The translations under genes were made by a program, and so were the position numbers. Shown in pieces: positions 33,901 through 46,514 of a DNA stretch of 64,000 nt. Positions within the stretch are counted from its first letter, which is position 1. Each line of letters begins with the position of its first letter. Under the pieces are notes generated by a model. That model was not told where the DNA came from. It ran no database searches and saw only the letters and a list, made by a program, of their open reading frames with translations. Source of the stretch: Tuctoria greenei (lineage: Eukaryota; Streptophyta; Magnoliopsida; Poales; Poaceae); assembly GCA_036927565.1 (NCBI GenBank), contig JAYESD010000002.1, forward strand, positions 146,637,167 through 146,701,166, written 5' to 3'.

Positions 33901-33992
33901 ATCTTCTCAGGCGGTTGGTAAGTAAAACCCGCCTGAGGTAACCATCTTCTCAGGCGGTCGGTACTTAAAATCCGCCTGAGAAAATGGGAGTC

Positions 33993-34000
33993 TATATATA
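33993..34000 (+). promoter_or_regulatory. TATA box of the transposase/ULP1 gene
   Basis: tatatata follows CCGCCTGAGAAAATGGGAG and is about 1.87 kb before the ATG at 35865. A GC-rich leader follows (34030-34240). Confidence 0.5.
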
Positions 34001-35864
34001 CCCCTCGGAAGCGTTAGAAAAACCTAACCTGGGCGAAACACTTAGACGCCGTTAGGCTGCCAGAATTTCGTTTGCCGCCAAGTGTTCGCCGCCGTCGCCG
34101 CCGAGCTTCGCCCTCATCACTTCCAGGTACGCCGAGCGAAGCCATTGTTGTCGCCGCCGAGCTTCAAGGTAAACCCTAAACCCTTCGACCTTCCATCCTC
34201 CTTCGCCGTGCTGCCTCCCTCCCCGCCCTCGCCGCCGCCTTGCATATCCTTGGTTAGGGTTCGGGAATTGGAAAATGGTAGGCATCCTTGGTTAGGGTTC
34301 GGTGGAATTCGAAAAACTGTCAAGTTCGGTGGCATCTTTGGTTAGGGTTCAGTGGTTCCATCTTCTAGCGGTGCTGGATGCCAAACATATGATGTGTCAC
34401 TCAAATACGTAGGACTGTGATGATAATGGCCATATTGGCACAATTGAACGAAATTAGTGGCTATGATTTGCATTTTTTAGTACAATGGTCAAATTGAAAT
34501 ACATGAACACGTACAATAAACATATATGTATCTTATCCTTTGGAGAATGATATATTACTATGTTGAATCATTCTTGCTGATAGTGTAGCTGTTATATGAC
34601 TATGAGTTTGTTTATTGAATAGCTTATTCAATCATGATGATGTGAAGAATTACAGAAGGATTGCATGTGTTAAAACAATTATGTATCCCATTATTGAACT
34701 CAGCTTAATATTAAGGAATTTCATAGGAAAAAAGTTTATGTACCCATTTATGATTTGTTAGCACCATTTGTATCAAACTAGATATATTGAGACTTCATTT
34801 TTGTTGGATGATCTGGGTATCTGGTGCACCCAGTAGAGGAGTCGAACTTGGACTTTGGACAAAGGTGCGGAAACACCAGTCTAGGGGTATATGATTGTTC
34901 TAGATAAAGCAGATTTCGTCCTTAACGATATTAGTAGAGTCCTACTCTAAATAGAGGTAGGAGTCAGATTCAGTTTAGGAACAAGTCCTAGTCCTAGTAC
35001 GAATTGAGTTACAATCCATATAGGATTTGGAGTCACATAAAGGGGGATTTAAAAAATAAGCCCCAAACCCCTCGACCTGTTTAATCCCATCCTATCAGAA
35101 ATATTCCACCGAAGGTTTCATATGCCCAGACTTGATCAAGTCACCTAAACCTCGTGAACCTCTAGAACTCACCAAGTTTATCACTATAGGAGGCGCTGAC
35201 TTCCCTGTCCTATTTTCTGAACAGCCAGGACAATTGACCATCCCAGAAATCCTTGGTGCCATCATATGTGGGATATGTAATGCCTTTCATGATGGTTGAA
35301 CATGCTGCCATGATGAGCCCATTTGGTGCGGCCGGGCACACCGGGATTAGATTTTGGCGAATGTTTCCGGATTCCTGATTCGTTTGAGAATGTGGGTCTT
35401 TTATCACTTTTTACCGTGCAAATCCCACGATTGTAGAGATGATCGCTGAAAAAGAGTGTCTCTTCTCGCCTGCAGCTACCTCGCCTCGCCTCACCTCGCC
35501 ATCCAAATCCAAGTGCCACACTTTGCGATTCTTGATACTAGAAAAAGGTTGGAGGATTTGCTTTTTGTCCCTCGCTTGATCAGTTATAGGTCCGGAGCTA
35601 GGCGCCGCCTAGTAAACCTCAAGAACGTGGTCGCTACTCTGAACGAAGCTAGCCTATTTAGATTAAGAAGATAAAATTGCCATTGCTGGTGAGCAACTTT
35701 AACATGCTTGTCACCCTCGCAATGTATAGGAACCTTTTGGTCAGTCGCCTTAAACCCTGGAATGCCTTATCAAATCCTAGAATGCTTCCATCTTTTTCTC
35801 CACGCAACACCTTATGTAGAGTTAATATGCCATTTATTAGATTTTTTGTCTTATTAGTTCTAGC
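34001..35864 (+). other. Leader and intron region of the transposase/ULP1 gene
   Basis: 34030-34250 is a GC-rich leader with possible donors (caggtacg, caaggtaaac). The rest is AT-rich, with an unrelated-looking block at about 34800-35530. No protein domain was recognised. Confidence 0.4.
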
Positions 35865-38351
35865 ATGGAAAGCCCTAAGAAGACTGGTCCTGGTAGTAAC
35901 AATAAAGAAGACAATATGGAGTTTACAGACTCCAGTAGTTCAGGCTCCTATCACAGTCCATCGGATCCATTTCCGAATATAAAAATTAAAAAGACTTCAG
36001 ATGATCTAGACCCAGAATATGATCCTGTTGACGAGGTATGGATCACGAATCTTAACTTCAGCATTTCAAGTTAATGTTGGTTGTCAAGTATACGAAGTCT
36101 TATAATTCTTTTCTGCCTAGATTAATCGTGAAGACAATGAGGTGACATCGGCTCCTAAAACCGCAGAAGGTTCTCCAATGGATGAATCCTCAACTTCACT
36201 CAAGCGGAAACGAGGGGAACGAGGTCCCAATAAGGGTCCATTGGACCGCATCACGTACATAACAAGGGTCAGTCCAGGTGGGCTTCCCCAAGAACCACTG
36301 GATTCAGTTACCAAGTACCGTAATGCATGGGGTTTTCTTGTTAGGGAGGTTGTGTCGATCACAACCGAGAATTGGAGGAAATTACCCGAGCAGACCAAGA
36401 ATGAGTTGTGGGAAAGGATAAAGAAACAATTCAAGTTCCCGAAAGGAACAGAAGAAGCTGTAAAAAAAGCAACATTGGTCTCTTGCGGCAAGAAGTTTCG
36501 TGGCTGGAAGAGTGAAATGAATGCTTATGTTAAGGCCGATAAGGTCCCTAGCCCGAGGAAGATGGGAAAAATCACACAAGCTCAGTGGCAAGAGTTTGTT
36601 CGTCAAAAGAGCACACCTGATGCTAGATCTCTAAGTGCAACTAGGTCAGGGCTTGCAAAAAAGAACAAATACCATCATCACTTGGGGTATGTCGGATATG
36701 CCCCCAAAGTCCAGAAATGGAATAAGATATTAGACGAAATTACCAGTAAGGGCAATCCTCACCCATTAGAAGGGTGCGATGAGCGAACTCAACGGTGGGT
36801 CTTTGCTCGGTCAGGTTTGACCAACGAGGGCAAACTTGAAAAGCCCGACTCTGTGAATGAAGTAGAGGATAAAATGAAAGAAGTAATTGAAAAGCAACAG
36901 AAGGGTCTCTTCAAGCCGAAGAGGGAGAATGACCAACTTACCGCTATATTAGGAAACCCTGAACACAGCGGACGGGTTCGAGCGGTCTCTTCTCAAATGT
37001 CTTGGCTAGATGGTTTCGCTAAAGATAAAGACACATATAGAAGACGTGAGAAGTTTAAGAAAACACTTGATGAAACGATTGCTCAAAAGGTCAAAGAAAT
37101 TATGCAAGAAATAATGGAACAACTTATACAATCGGGACAATTAGTGGCACCGAGTACAGTGATGGTTCCAGTGCAAAAGGAGCAATTAGTATCTCCAACT
37201 GCCTACCCTAGCAGCGTTGGTTCTGTGTTAGGCTCTGGGTCAACCCATAAGTTCCCTGTCGATGATATTGCTAACGACAAATCTTGTCGTCTTCTTGTCT
37301 CGATAGGCAGAGCAGGGAACAAAACCAAACAGGTTGCCACTTCTATGGCAAAGCCTGATCGTGACTTCAACGGGAATCCACTTCCGTTATATTATGCTGT
37401 GGTGCAAGTTCTTCAGATCATTAATAATGATTATGAAGATTATGAAATAGACCACGTCACACCTGAGGGGATCGCGACTCTGGGGCAGGCTGTGAACCAA
37501 TTAATCCTTTGGCACCGACGCGATATCGTGTTGGACGATAAGCCAATTTCTAGCCCGGTCGCATCTCCAAATACTGCAACCCATCTTCTAAGGCGAAAGT
37601 GCATGAAGATCCACTCCTAGTCCAGGAAGATCCACTCCCCCTATGTCTCAGCAAGGATGATAGTAACCTTGCTAGTAAAGATATCCAAGAGAACCAAGTT
37701 GGACAACAACTTCAAGCAGTACCAGAGCAAGCTGCTGCTAGTAAAGAGCAACCAGTTGAGCAACAGCTTCAAGTAGTACTAGAGCCAGCTGCTGGGAGTA
37801 AAGAGCAATCCGTTGAACAACAGGTTCAACAAGCCAGTGTCCAACTTCCGACGACTACTCCTCGATCATTAGTGCCTATCAAAGTTAGCCCATGCGAAAA
37901 TAAGAAACCTTCATCAGAAGTGTCAAAGTATTTGGAAACTATGAAGGAAAATACTATAAAATCAAGTGCATCTCGTTCTTCTCATGAGCCAGAATTAGGA
38001 AATATGGAGGAGTGGGAAGAAGACGGTGTCATGTATAATCGGCGAACGGCTTTAGTTAAACCAAGAGTTCCAATATACAAGCTTGAGGATGTTCCTCCTA
38101 AATTTGAGAATGGGAAGCCGTTCATGACATCCGTAAAACTTAGCAAACAAGTCGTCCCGCTCAGAAGAATGCATGAGTGGTACATCCTTGCCAGCACAAG
38201 ATATGGTCTTAATTGCGTCACATTTCGTATTAAAAAAGAAGCATTCTGGAGCACTGGAGAAGATAGACGAGTCATTTTATTTGAAGAGTTGCATCCCCTT
38301 TTGCATCGGGGCATGCTCGAAATCAACCTGCTGCTCATCTGGTGCTTGTAA
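35865..38351 (+). pseudogene. CACTA accessory transposase (plant transposase/DUF8039-like) part of the transposase/ULP1 gene
   Basis: The ATG at 35865 opens an acidic Ser-rich exon (to 35035+1000, i.e. 36035; donor gtatgg). The next exon starts at 36121 (INREDNEV). It holds a basic patch (LKRKRGERGPNKG), the plant-transposase-type region (WRKLPEQTKNELWERIKKQF, about 36370-36430; KILDEITSK; ERTQRWVFARSG) and a coiled coil (about 37040-37120). A DUF8039-like domain follows (CRLLVSIGRAGNKTKQVATS, about 37285-37345). A one-base shift near 37580 moves reading to a Gln-rich linker (EQQLQVVLEP..) and a region ending about 38351. Such proteins in this superfamily are thought to bind subterminal repeats. 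Confidence 0.8.
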
Positions 38352-38429
38352 GTGCTCTAATATTTTGTATTTGCTTTTCTTACTACACGCATATGCATTT
38401 CATGATATTATAACAATTCTGGACTTCTT

Positions 38430-39594
38430 CAATAGGATGCAATACATGAATAATGAAAAGTTGGCGCGCAAGACAGGGATCCTTGACCCTACTAGGATTG
38501 CGAAGCCGCTATTCGACGTCCAGGCGGATCGAAACTCAGCACAGTTCAAGCACATGAAAAATAAAAGACTTTGAAAAAGCAATCGCAAAACTTAAGAAGG
38601 ATAAAAGGACAGAAGTTGCAACTTACACAGGACATGCAATGTTTAACTTTGTCAGAGACGGCAAGGACCTCGTAAAGGCTCCGTACAACTTCGAGTAAGT
38701 TCGACACATGACATTGAAATAGCAGTTATTGGTAATTGTTAACACGTGTGTTTGTGTGTTTGCAGTGATCACTACATAATGATCTTCATCAAGCCAACGT
38801 AGGGAAAGACAACAGTCTTGCACTCGGCCGATTTCCCACCAGATCGTTACAAAGATTTCCATTCCATTTTGAAACTGTATGTTTATTCAATAATTTTAAT
38901 TTACACACATTTAGAATGTGTTGACAAGTTTTATATGACATTTCTTGTATTACAGCGCTTGGCGGTTTTACGCGGAACAGCTTGGCGGTGAGAGACCTTC
39001 CAATACGAATGCATTGGACATTAAAACATATTATGCTTGTCCGAAGAAGCCTGCTGGGAGTGTCTTATGCGGGTATTATGTATGCGAGCATCTTCAGACC
39101 GCCGGCGTATATAGAGTGAATCGTGACGATGTAAGTTATCCTTAATGTTAATACCTTATTTTCTTAGTTTTGAGTTTCATTTTCATTGTAACTAGCATAG
39201 TTTAATACTTATATTCTCTGCTGTTCAATATTACCAGAAACATTATTTTCATATTTTGATTCCAACTTCAAAATTCAATTGCTCATAGTACAACTGCTCC
39301 AAAAATACCAACTAAATTCCTGTATACTCTCACTTTGATCTATACTTTGAGATTGTTCAAACCAACACATTCTAAACCTTGTTATGCGTTATATTGCAGC
39401 ACACGAAGAATCTGAACGAAGAATGACCGGTTTGTAGAAGTATTCCTGATGGAGGAGCCGACAGGATTGCTTCTGAACTCTGTCAGTTCATTCGTCCTGA
39501 AATTTTGCACAAAAAAGGGAAGTTCTTTGATGAGAATGGTGTAGCAGCTGATGTGCCAGAACTTTGCGACTATGCCAATAGAAACAGTTTTTAG
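38430..39594 (+). pseudogene. ULP1-like (C48) SUMO-protease domain of CACTA-2, degenerate
   Basis: ULP1 proteases mature SUMO and remove it from targets. Exons follow about 38437-38697 (frameshift near 38566), 38766-38876 (DHYIMIFIKP with the catalytic His, then TAG at 38800-38802), 38956-39130 (CPKKPAGSVLCGYYVC with the catalytic Cys codon at 39068-39070) and 39400-39594 (TGA at 39424-39426). The Asp expected in V-L-D-S is His (38821-38823), and the usual Gln before PAGS is Lys. The fold is clear; activity is not expected. Confidence 0.85.
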
Positions 39595-39779
39595 TGAAAA
39601 CTTGTAAACTATGAGATGAATTGTATGTGTAACTTGTACATATGTATATTGTTTTAGTGAAATTGACTTATGTGATGATAATATTGTTGACTTTTGTTGT
39701 GTGATGATATTGTTGATGTTTGTTCTGTGATTATATTGAATTGACCTAGAAATTAGAAATAACAGCAATAGTACTGCAT

Positions 39780-40260
39780 AGGTTATACATTATCACAGGC
39801 GGTTATTAACCAACGGCTAGGCATGCCTGTGAAAAAAAATTATCACAGACGGCTAGATACAGGTAAAGAACCATCTGTGATAACCTAATTATCACAGGTG
39901 GTTACTGTTATGGTAAAAACCGGCTGCGGTAAAAGGTCTTCACAGGCGGCTTGATGTAGGTCAACATCCGCCTATGATAACACCATTATCACAGGCGGTT
40001 AGTTATGCTGCAAGACCCGCCTGTGATAAGACAATTATCACAGGCGGATATATATGCTGCACCACCCGCCTGTGATAACTTATCTTCACAGGCGGCTAGC
40101 ATAAGTAAAAACCGTCTGTGATAATGTTTCTTCACAGACGGTATCACTTCTCCGCCTGTGAAATTGAGGATTATCACAGACTCTTCGTTTTAGGCGGTTT
40201 TAAAAATCGCGTGTGATAATAGGTTTGGAGCAGCCCACGATAAGGCTTATTGTAGTAGTG
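39780..40260. repeat. Right terminal and subterminal repeats of CACTA-2
   Basis: Repeated ATCACAGGCGG and CCGCCTGTGATAA pairs end in the TIR. It corresponds to the left end of CACTA-1, reversed. Confidence 0.9.
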
Positions 40261-40435
40261 AGAAAAAAAACTTGGACAAGGCGGATTTGGCGCTGTCTAC
40301 AAGGTAAACCAAAACACAAATCTAGTGTTGACTAATACTATTCATTATTGAACTGTCAATGAAGAAATATATAATTAATACAAGAGATATTCACCTTTTA
40401 GAGGGAATTAACATTCAACAGTTAAAAATAAACTA

Positions 40436-40477
40436 ACACAAATAATTATCTTGTTTGGACAAGATAATTATTTGTGT
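40436..40477. repeat. Perfect 19-bp hairpin in CRK intron 3
   Basis: Arms 40436-40454 and 40459-40477 are exact inverted copies around a 4-base loop (ttgg). AT-rich; possibly a MITE remnant. Confidence 0.8.
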
Positions 40478-40504
40478 AATGATAACAAATTTCCTTACAT
40501 GATA

Positions 40505-40558
40505 CTGCCCCGTCCTAAAATAAACTAACAAGTTACAAGTATTTGGAAATGGATGGAG
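40505..40558. mobile_element. Short Stowaway-like MITE
   Basis: The ends ctgccccgtcc and ..ggatggag resemble the Stowaway CTCCCTCCGTCC TIR, with TA on both sides (40503-40504, 40559-40560). Confidence 0.55.
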
Positions 40559-40819
40559 TAATTTGTAGCTTAACTAGGATGGGAGTACTGGAATGTAGAC
40601 TGGGAACAGCTAGCCTAACTCTAGGTTTTTTTCAATATCAGGGCCAATTTACTGAAGGCTTGGAAATAGCAGTTAAGAGACTTGCTTCGCATTCAGGACA
40701 AGGATTCACAGAATTCAAAAATGAGGTCCAGCTCATAGCCAAGCTCCGACACAGGAATTTGGTTAGACTCTTGGGATGTTGCTCTGAAGAAGACGAGAAA
40801 ATTTTGGTCTATGAATACT

Positions 40820-41284
40820 TGTACTCATTTTATGGCAGGAAATATGCCAGACGCCACAAGGGCAAGGCTGGCGCAACTAAACAGTAGACAGTTATGTTTT
40901 GGGACCGTTAGATAAAGCAGTAATTATTCAGTTATTTTCTGGTGCATTAGATAAAGCAGTAATGGTTATCCTATTTATTAGTTGTGTGAGTTTGTTCAGA
41001 TCTGATTCTGTTACAACAGAATCTGATCTCTAATAAGCTGTGCCAGCCAGCTGCGCCTGGCTATAAATGGTGACAGCATAGTTTGTATTAGGGTCATCAA
41101 GGAAAAGAAGGGGACTCCCTACCAGGAGTCTTTTTTCCTTGTTCGCCGTGGCTGGATCCTCTGCCAGCCGGGGTGACAAGTCTGCCCAATCTTCTTCCTG
41201 CTCTAGATACCCGTTCCGGTCTCTTCCCCAGACCAGCGACATCTCCACTCCCCTCTGCATACCCCCCGTAGAGGTCGCCATAAG
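40820..41284 (+). repeat. 5' LTR of element E
   Basis: The start is TGTACTCATTTTATGG and the end is ..AGGTCGCCATAA before the primer site. A TATA-like ctataaatgg (about 41059-41068) is present. By eye about 2% different from the 3' LTR. Confidence 0.85.
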
Positions 41285-41320
41285 AATCTGGTATCAGATT
41301 CATCTCAACACCCTGCTGCA

Positions 41321-44300
41321 ATGGCCGGTGTTGAAGGTTCTGGGGTCCTGACGGATTCACAGAAGCTGGACCGGCTTCTGGCGCAAGTGACTACGTTGAA
41401 CTCCCGCATGGATGCCCATGACGCCCGTCTTGCGCGCACAGAGGAGCAAATCAAGGGGCTGAGTACTGGTCGTGGTCCGAGGGGATCAGAGGAGGATCAC
41501 TCGAGCCAATCTGTTCATGGCGAGGACAGACGCCCTCACCATAGGTTTCCCAAGATTAATTTTCCAAGTTATGATGGCGAATCTGATCCTTTGACATGGC
41601 TCACCAAGTGTGAGTCATATTTTCGTGGGATGCGAACTACGGTGGAGGACAAAGTGTGGTTGGCATCTTTGCATCTGGATGGCATTGCTGCACAGTGGTA
41701 CTACGCATTGGAACGGGATCATGGTATTCTTTCTTGGGATCGTTTTGCAGATTTTGTAAACCTGCGTTTTGGTCCACCAATCCGTACCAATGGTCTTGCT
41801 GAATTGAAGGATTCGCGTCGTACGGGGTCTGTGGAAGATTACCAGCGGCAGTTTTTAGCTCTTTTATGCCGTTGTGAGGATTTATCGGTGCATCACCAGA
41901 TTAACCTGTTCACAGCAGGATTAGGGCAGCCCTTGAGGACTGATGTGGAGTTGCAAGCACCTGCTAATCTCCAGTCTGCTATGAGCCTCGCCAGGGCTTA
42001 TGAGCAGCGCATGGTGGCTGCCCCTGACGACAGCAGCTTGCTGTCTAAGGGAACTCAACGTGCTGTCAGCAGACACAGTCCTGCAGCAGTACAGGCGCTG
42101 AGCAAGGGGTCTTTGCAGGCATCTACCGCATCTTCCAGACCCAGATTTCGTAGACTGACTCCCGAGGAGATAGCAGCTAAGAGAGCAAGTGGTGAATGTT
42201 ATAACTGCTCAGAAAAATACTCCCCTGATCACAAGTGCAGCACCAAATCTGTCTTTGTTCTCGAGATGGAGGAGGATGAGGAACTGGAATCAGCAGCAGA
42301 AGGCCTGGGTATCTCCTTACACGCCCTCACATGCCTCGGTGTTCCTAATACCATGCAATTGCATGTCGAGCTAGCAGGACGGAAAGTGAGGGCACTAGTG
42401 GACTCTGGATCCACACACACCTTCCTAAATGAATCCCTGGCCAGGGAGCTTAATCTGAAAATTATCAAGAAAAAGGGCTTATCTGTCACTGTAGCTAATG
42501 GGGACAAGATGTCAAGCTCCGGGATCTGCATTCTCACGGAGTTTAAAATTAATGGAGAAGGATTTCTTATTGACTGTTACGTACTCCCCCTTCAAGGAAT
42601 TGATGTGGTCTTAGGTGTGAAGTGGCTGCAAACTTTGGGACCTATATTATGGAATTTTGAAGCCCTGACAATGTCATTTTGGAGGGACGGACGGTCTATC
42701 CGGTGGACGTGTATTGGTGGCAAACCAAGCTCATCCTTGCATGCTATGTCTGGGGAAGACCTTATGGAGGTTCTGCTCCAGAAGTTTTCGGGTCTGTTCT
42801 CATCTTTCCAAGGCTTACCTCCTGCAAGACCCCAAGACCATCGCATTCACCTGCTTCCTGGTGCTGCACCTGTGGCCGTTCGGCCTTATAGATACCCACA
42901 GCTATTGAAGGATGAGATTGAACGCCAATGTGAGGATATGTTGAGGCAAGGGATTATCAGGCCAAGTACTTCACCTTTCTCTTCCCCGGTGCTGTTGGTA
43001 AAAAAGAGTGATGGCACATGGCGTTTTTGTGTTGACTACAGGGCGCTGAATGATCAAACTGTGAAGGACCGGTTCCCTATACCGATCATTGAGGAGCTGT
43101 TGGATGAACTGAAAGGAGCACGATTTTTTACAAAGCTGGATTTGAGGAGTGGATATCATCAAGTTCGGATGTATGCGGGCGATGTGGAGAAGACAGCATT
43201 TCGCACCCATCACGGTCACTTTGAGTTTCTTGTGATGCCTTTTGGGCTGACCAACGCACCTTCTACATTTCAAGCGCTGATGAATGATTTGCTCAAGCCA
43301 TTCTTAAGGAAATCAGTGTTGGTTTTCTTTGATGATATATTGATTTTCAGCACAACCTGGGCAGAGCACTTGCAACATGTCAGGGCTGTTTTTCAAGTAT
43401 TGCTAGACAACAACTTGATGTTGAAACAATCCAAGTGCCTTTTTGGACAGAAATCTGTCACTTATTTGGGACATATTATTTCAGACGGGAAAGTGGCAAT
43501 GGACCCTTCTAAAGTGGCAGCTGTGGAGGCTTGGCCCACTCCAAAAACTGCCAAAGCTCTTAGAGGATTTTTGGGATTAGCGGGCTATTACCGCAGATTC
43601 ATTGCTGGTTATGGGGAGATCGCACAGCCCTTAACTTCATTACTGAAGAAGGATTCTTTTTCCTGGTCAGCAGCAGCTACAGGAGCCTTTCACCAATTGA
43701 AGACAGCACTGACATCGGCCCCAATTCTGCAGCTTCCAGATTTTACGGAGCGATTTTATGTGGATTGTGATGCGTCCGGATCTGGGTTTGGTGCTGTTCT
43801 GCACCAGGGACAGGGAGCCATCGCATTTTTCAGCAGGCCAGTGGCTCCCCAGCATGCGAAATTACCAGCCTATGAGCGGGAATTAATTGGCTTGGTTAAG
43901 GCGGTCCGCCACTGGAGGCCTTATTTGTGGGGAAGGTTTTTCACTGTACGCACTGACCACTATAGTCTTAAATTTCTCCTTGATCAACGCCTCACTACTA
44001 TTCCACAGCATACATGGGTAAGCAAGTTATTTGGCTTTGACCTCACTGTGGAGTACAGACCAGGCAAGCAAAATGGGGCTGCGGACGCATTGTCAAGGCG
44101 GGATTCGGAGAGTCTGGAATTACATGTGCTTTCTGGTCCTTTGTTCTCATTTTTTGATGAGTTAAGGTCTGAACAGCACACGGACAAGTCTTCAGTTGAA
44201 TGGCGACAGAAAATTCAGTCAGCATTGGCACCTGAAGGATGGCAGCTTATTGATGATTTAGTCACATTCAAGGATCGGGTTTTCATACCAGCTGATTCTG

Positions 44301-44647
44301 CTCTATGGCCCTCGGCTTTGTCTATTGCACACAATGGCCATGAAGGAATTCAGAAAACTCTCCACAGGTTCAGAGCTCACTTTTTCAGTCCTGAAGCTCG
44401 TCGACGTGTCCAGGAATATGTGAAGGGATGTTTGGTGTGTCAGCGGAACAAAACTGACCACCTTCATCCGGCTGGCCTCTTACAACCGCTACAGGTACCT
44501 TCTACTATTTGGAGTGATATCTCAATGGATTTTATCGAAGGATTTCCTAAAGTGGGGGGCAAGTCAGTTATCCTTACTGTTGTGACAGATTCTCTAAGTT
44601 TGCTCATTTTATTCCCTTGGGACACCCATATTCAGCATCAACAGTAG
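41321..44647 (+). pseudogene. gag-pol: Gag-pol polyprotein of element E (one-base deletion in integrase)
   Basis: ATG at 41321 (MAGVEGSGVLTD). Domains: capsid (FPSYDGESDPLTWL at about residue 85 on), zinc knuckle CYNCSEKYSPDHKC (about 42196-42237), protease with VDSGSTHTF (about 42400-42430), RT (FFDDILIF about 43326-43350), RNase H (DCDASGSGFG about 43765) and integrase HHCC (HNGHEG; CLVCQRN about 44430). At about 44583 one base is missing in the first part of the integrase core, shifting the frame; reading resumes from about 44617. Otherwise it is open for 1,108 codons. Confidence 0.92.
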
Positions 44648-45577
44648 CTAGAGCATTCTTTGAGAATATTGTGAGACTACATGGTTTTCCTTGTTCTATT
44701 GTGAGTGATAGAGACACTGTCTTCACTAGCAATTTTTGGAAAGAATTATTCCTGCAGGCTGGAGTTTCCTTGAAAATGAGCTCAACTTTTCATCCCCAAA
44801 CTGATGGCCAATCGGAAATAGTCAATAAAATTATTACTATGTATTTACGCTGCTTGGCAGGAGATAGGCCACGGTCCTGGTTACAGTGGCTCCCGTGGGC
44901 AGAGTATTGTTATAATTCTTCATATCAAACTGCTTTACAAACCACTCCTTTTAAAGTGGTTTACGGCCGAGACCCGCCAACTTTGCTGTGTTATGAACCA
45001 GGGAAATCAAAGGTGGTGGCGGTGGACAAACAGTTGAAAGATCGGGATGAATTTCTGGGGGAAATTAGAGAAAGGCTGCTGCAGGCCCAAGAGACAATGC
45101 GTCTGTATTATGACCGGAAGAAAAGAGAGCTGAGTTTCGAGCTTGGCAACTGGGTCTGGGTGAAACTGCTCCACAGGACTGCTATTGGCATCACTGAGTC
45201 TTCGTCAGCCAAGCTACGTCCAAAGTATTATGGGCCTTTCAAAGTCATGGAGAAAATTGGGACAGTTTCCTATAGGCTGCAGTTGCCACCAAGGGCTCGC
45301 ATTTATGATGTTTTTCATGTGTCTTTATTGAATAAATATGAAGGCTTGCCTCCAGAAACACCTGTATGCCTACCAGAATTTTTCCATGGGCGAGTCATTC
45401 CATCACCAGCAAATATTATCAGGACAAGACTCAACAGGGGGACTTGGGAGCTTCTGGTCCATTGGGAAGGCACCAAAGCTACAGAAGCAACTTGGGAGGA
45501 GCTGCATACTTTCAAGGAGAAATACCCAGAATTTCAGCTTGAGGACAAGCTGTTTGTTGAGGAGGGGGGGAGTATTA
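44617..45577 (+). pseudogene. Integrase core and chromodomain of element E
   Basis: Continues integrase (ARAFFENIVRLHGFP, SDRDTVF, HPQTDGQSE) and ends in a chromodomain (WELLVHWEG, EATWEEL) just before the purine tract ggaggggggag and the 3' LTR. The frame runs into the LTR (to 45645), so its last residues are LTR-coded. Separated from gag-pol by the one-base deletion. Confidence 0.9.
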
Positions 45578-45679
45578 TGGACTCATTTTATGGCAGGAAA
45601 TATGCCAGACGCCACAAGGGCAAGGCTGGCACAACTGAACAGTAGACAGTTATGTTTTGGGACCATTAGATAAAGCAGT
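45578..45679 (+). repeat. 3' LTR of element E, first part
   Basis: It starts TGGACTCATTTTATGG after the polypurine tract and is cut at 45679 by element F. The other part is 58593-58961, and both carry gcagt. Confidence 0.88.
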
Positions 45680-46514
45680 TGTCGACTGTTGGAGTCGGCA
45701 GATCTCCTGACACTACTAAAGTGTTGAAGGAGTTTGTAGTTCGGTGTGGGCGCGCGGAGACTCAAGAAGGTGAATCACGATTTGACACGAGAGACACAGT
45801 GGTTTATGTGGTTCGGGCCGCCTGAGCGTAATACCCTACTCCACGGGTGTGTGTGTGTTGTATTAGCTTGTGTGCCTGAGAGCGTTCGAGAGCCTTAGAA
45901 CCTCCCTTGTGTATCGTCGGTCTGTCCTTTTATAGTACAAGGACAAACCGTTACAAGTTAGCCTGGCCCGACATGTGGCCCCGGCGGTTACTAGTATTGA
46001 TACACGATTAATTGTTGTTAATAACCCTGTAACAGGCCCCGACAGTGCCGTTACAGGTGTTAAGATTATCCAATTAAGTGTCATTAACACGGAATTAATG
46101 ACAATTAATCGGGTCTTGAAGTCCGCGGCTATCCTTTGATGATCCGGAGTCATTACAACGTCTTCCGGAGGTTTGAGGCGGCCAGCTCCGACTTTTGGAC
46201 ACGTGGCAGCTCCGGAGCTTGCTTGTGGGAAGCGGGAAGCTCCGGGGTGGCCTGGCACGTGTCAGGTCCGGAGCTTCTCTCGGTCAGGGGTTAAGTCCGG
46301 AGGTGCCGTTTCGGTACCTAGCCCGGAGCTTCACCCTTGTGGGTAGTAGCTCCGGTCTGGCAGTACACGTGGCAACCTAGGGGTTAACCATGTTGGAGAA
46401 GCAGGTCCGGTTATGTCTGACAAGTGGGCCTCCGAGGATCTTTAATTTGAGTAGACGTCCTTCCCTTGAGATCTTTGTAACCTCAGGGGGTGTATGGTTT
46501 TTAGGGTACCGACA
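45680..46514 (-). repeat. 3' LTR of element F
   Basis: Minus strand TGTCGGTACCC (46514 downward) to ..CAGTCGACA (45680), preceded by a GGGGGCC-rich tract. Confidence 0.93.

Larger units (their letters stand above)
23939..40260 (-). mobile_element. CACTA-2: 16.3-kb CACTA (En/Spm) transposon in the CRK gene, carrying SUMO-pathway and CLASSY-derived sequence
   Basis: The ends are CACTACTACAAAAAGC (23939) and ..CTTATTGTAGTAGTG (40260), with the 3-bp duplication AGA (23936-23938 and 40261-40263). Contents: subterminal repeats, SCE1-like gene (minus), CLASSY-type inverted repeat, TNP2 transposase (minus), promoter-like and tandem-repeat region, and a divergent transposase/ULP1 gene (plus). It has the size and gene set of an autonomous element, but TNP2 and the ULP1 gene both contain stops or frameshifts. 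Confidence 0.95.
23815..40303 (+). pseudogene. CRK exon 3: juxtamembrane and glycine loop, split by CACTA-2
   Basis: The left part (23815-23938) encodes the juxtamembrane region to EATNNFS, then TAA. The right part (40264-40303) encodes KKLGQGGFGAVYK, the kinase glycine loop. Removing CACTA-2 and one AGA copy joins the halves in frame except for the TAA codon. Confidence 0.88.

Noticed and set aside
46195..46380. Small ORF repeated at 58273-58458
   Set aside because: Identical because both lie in the two LTRs of element F.
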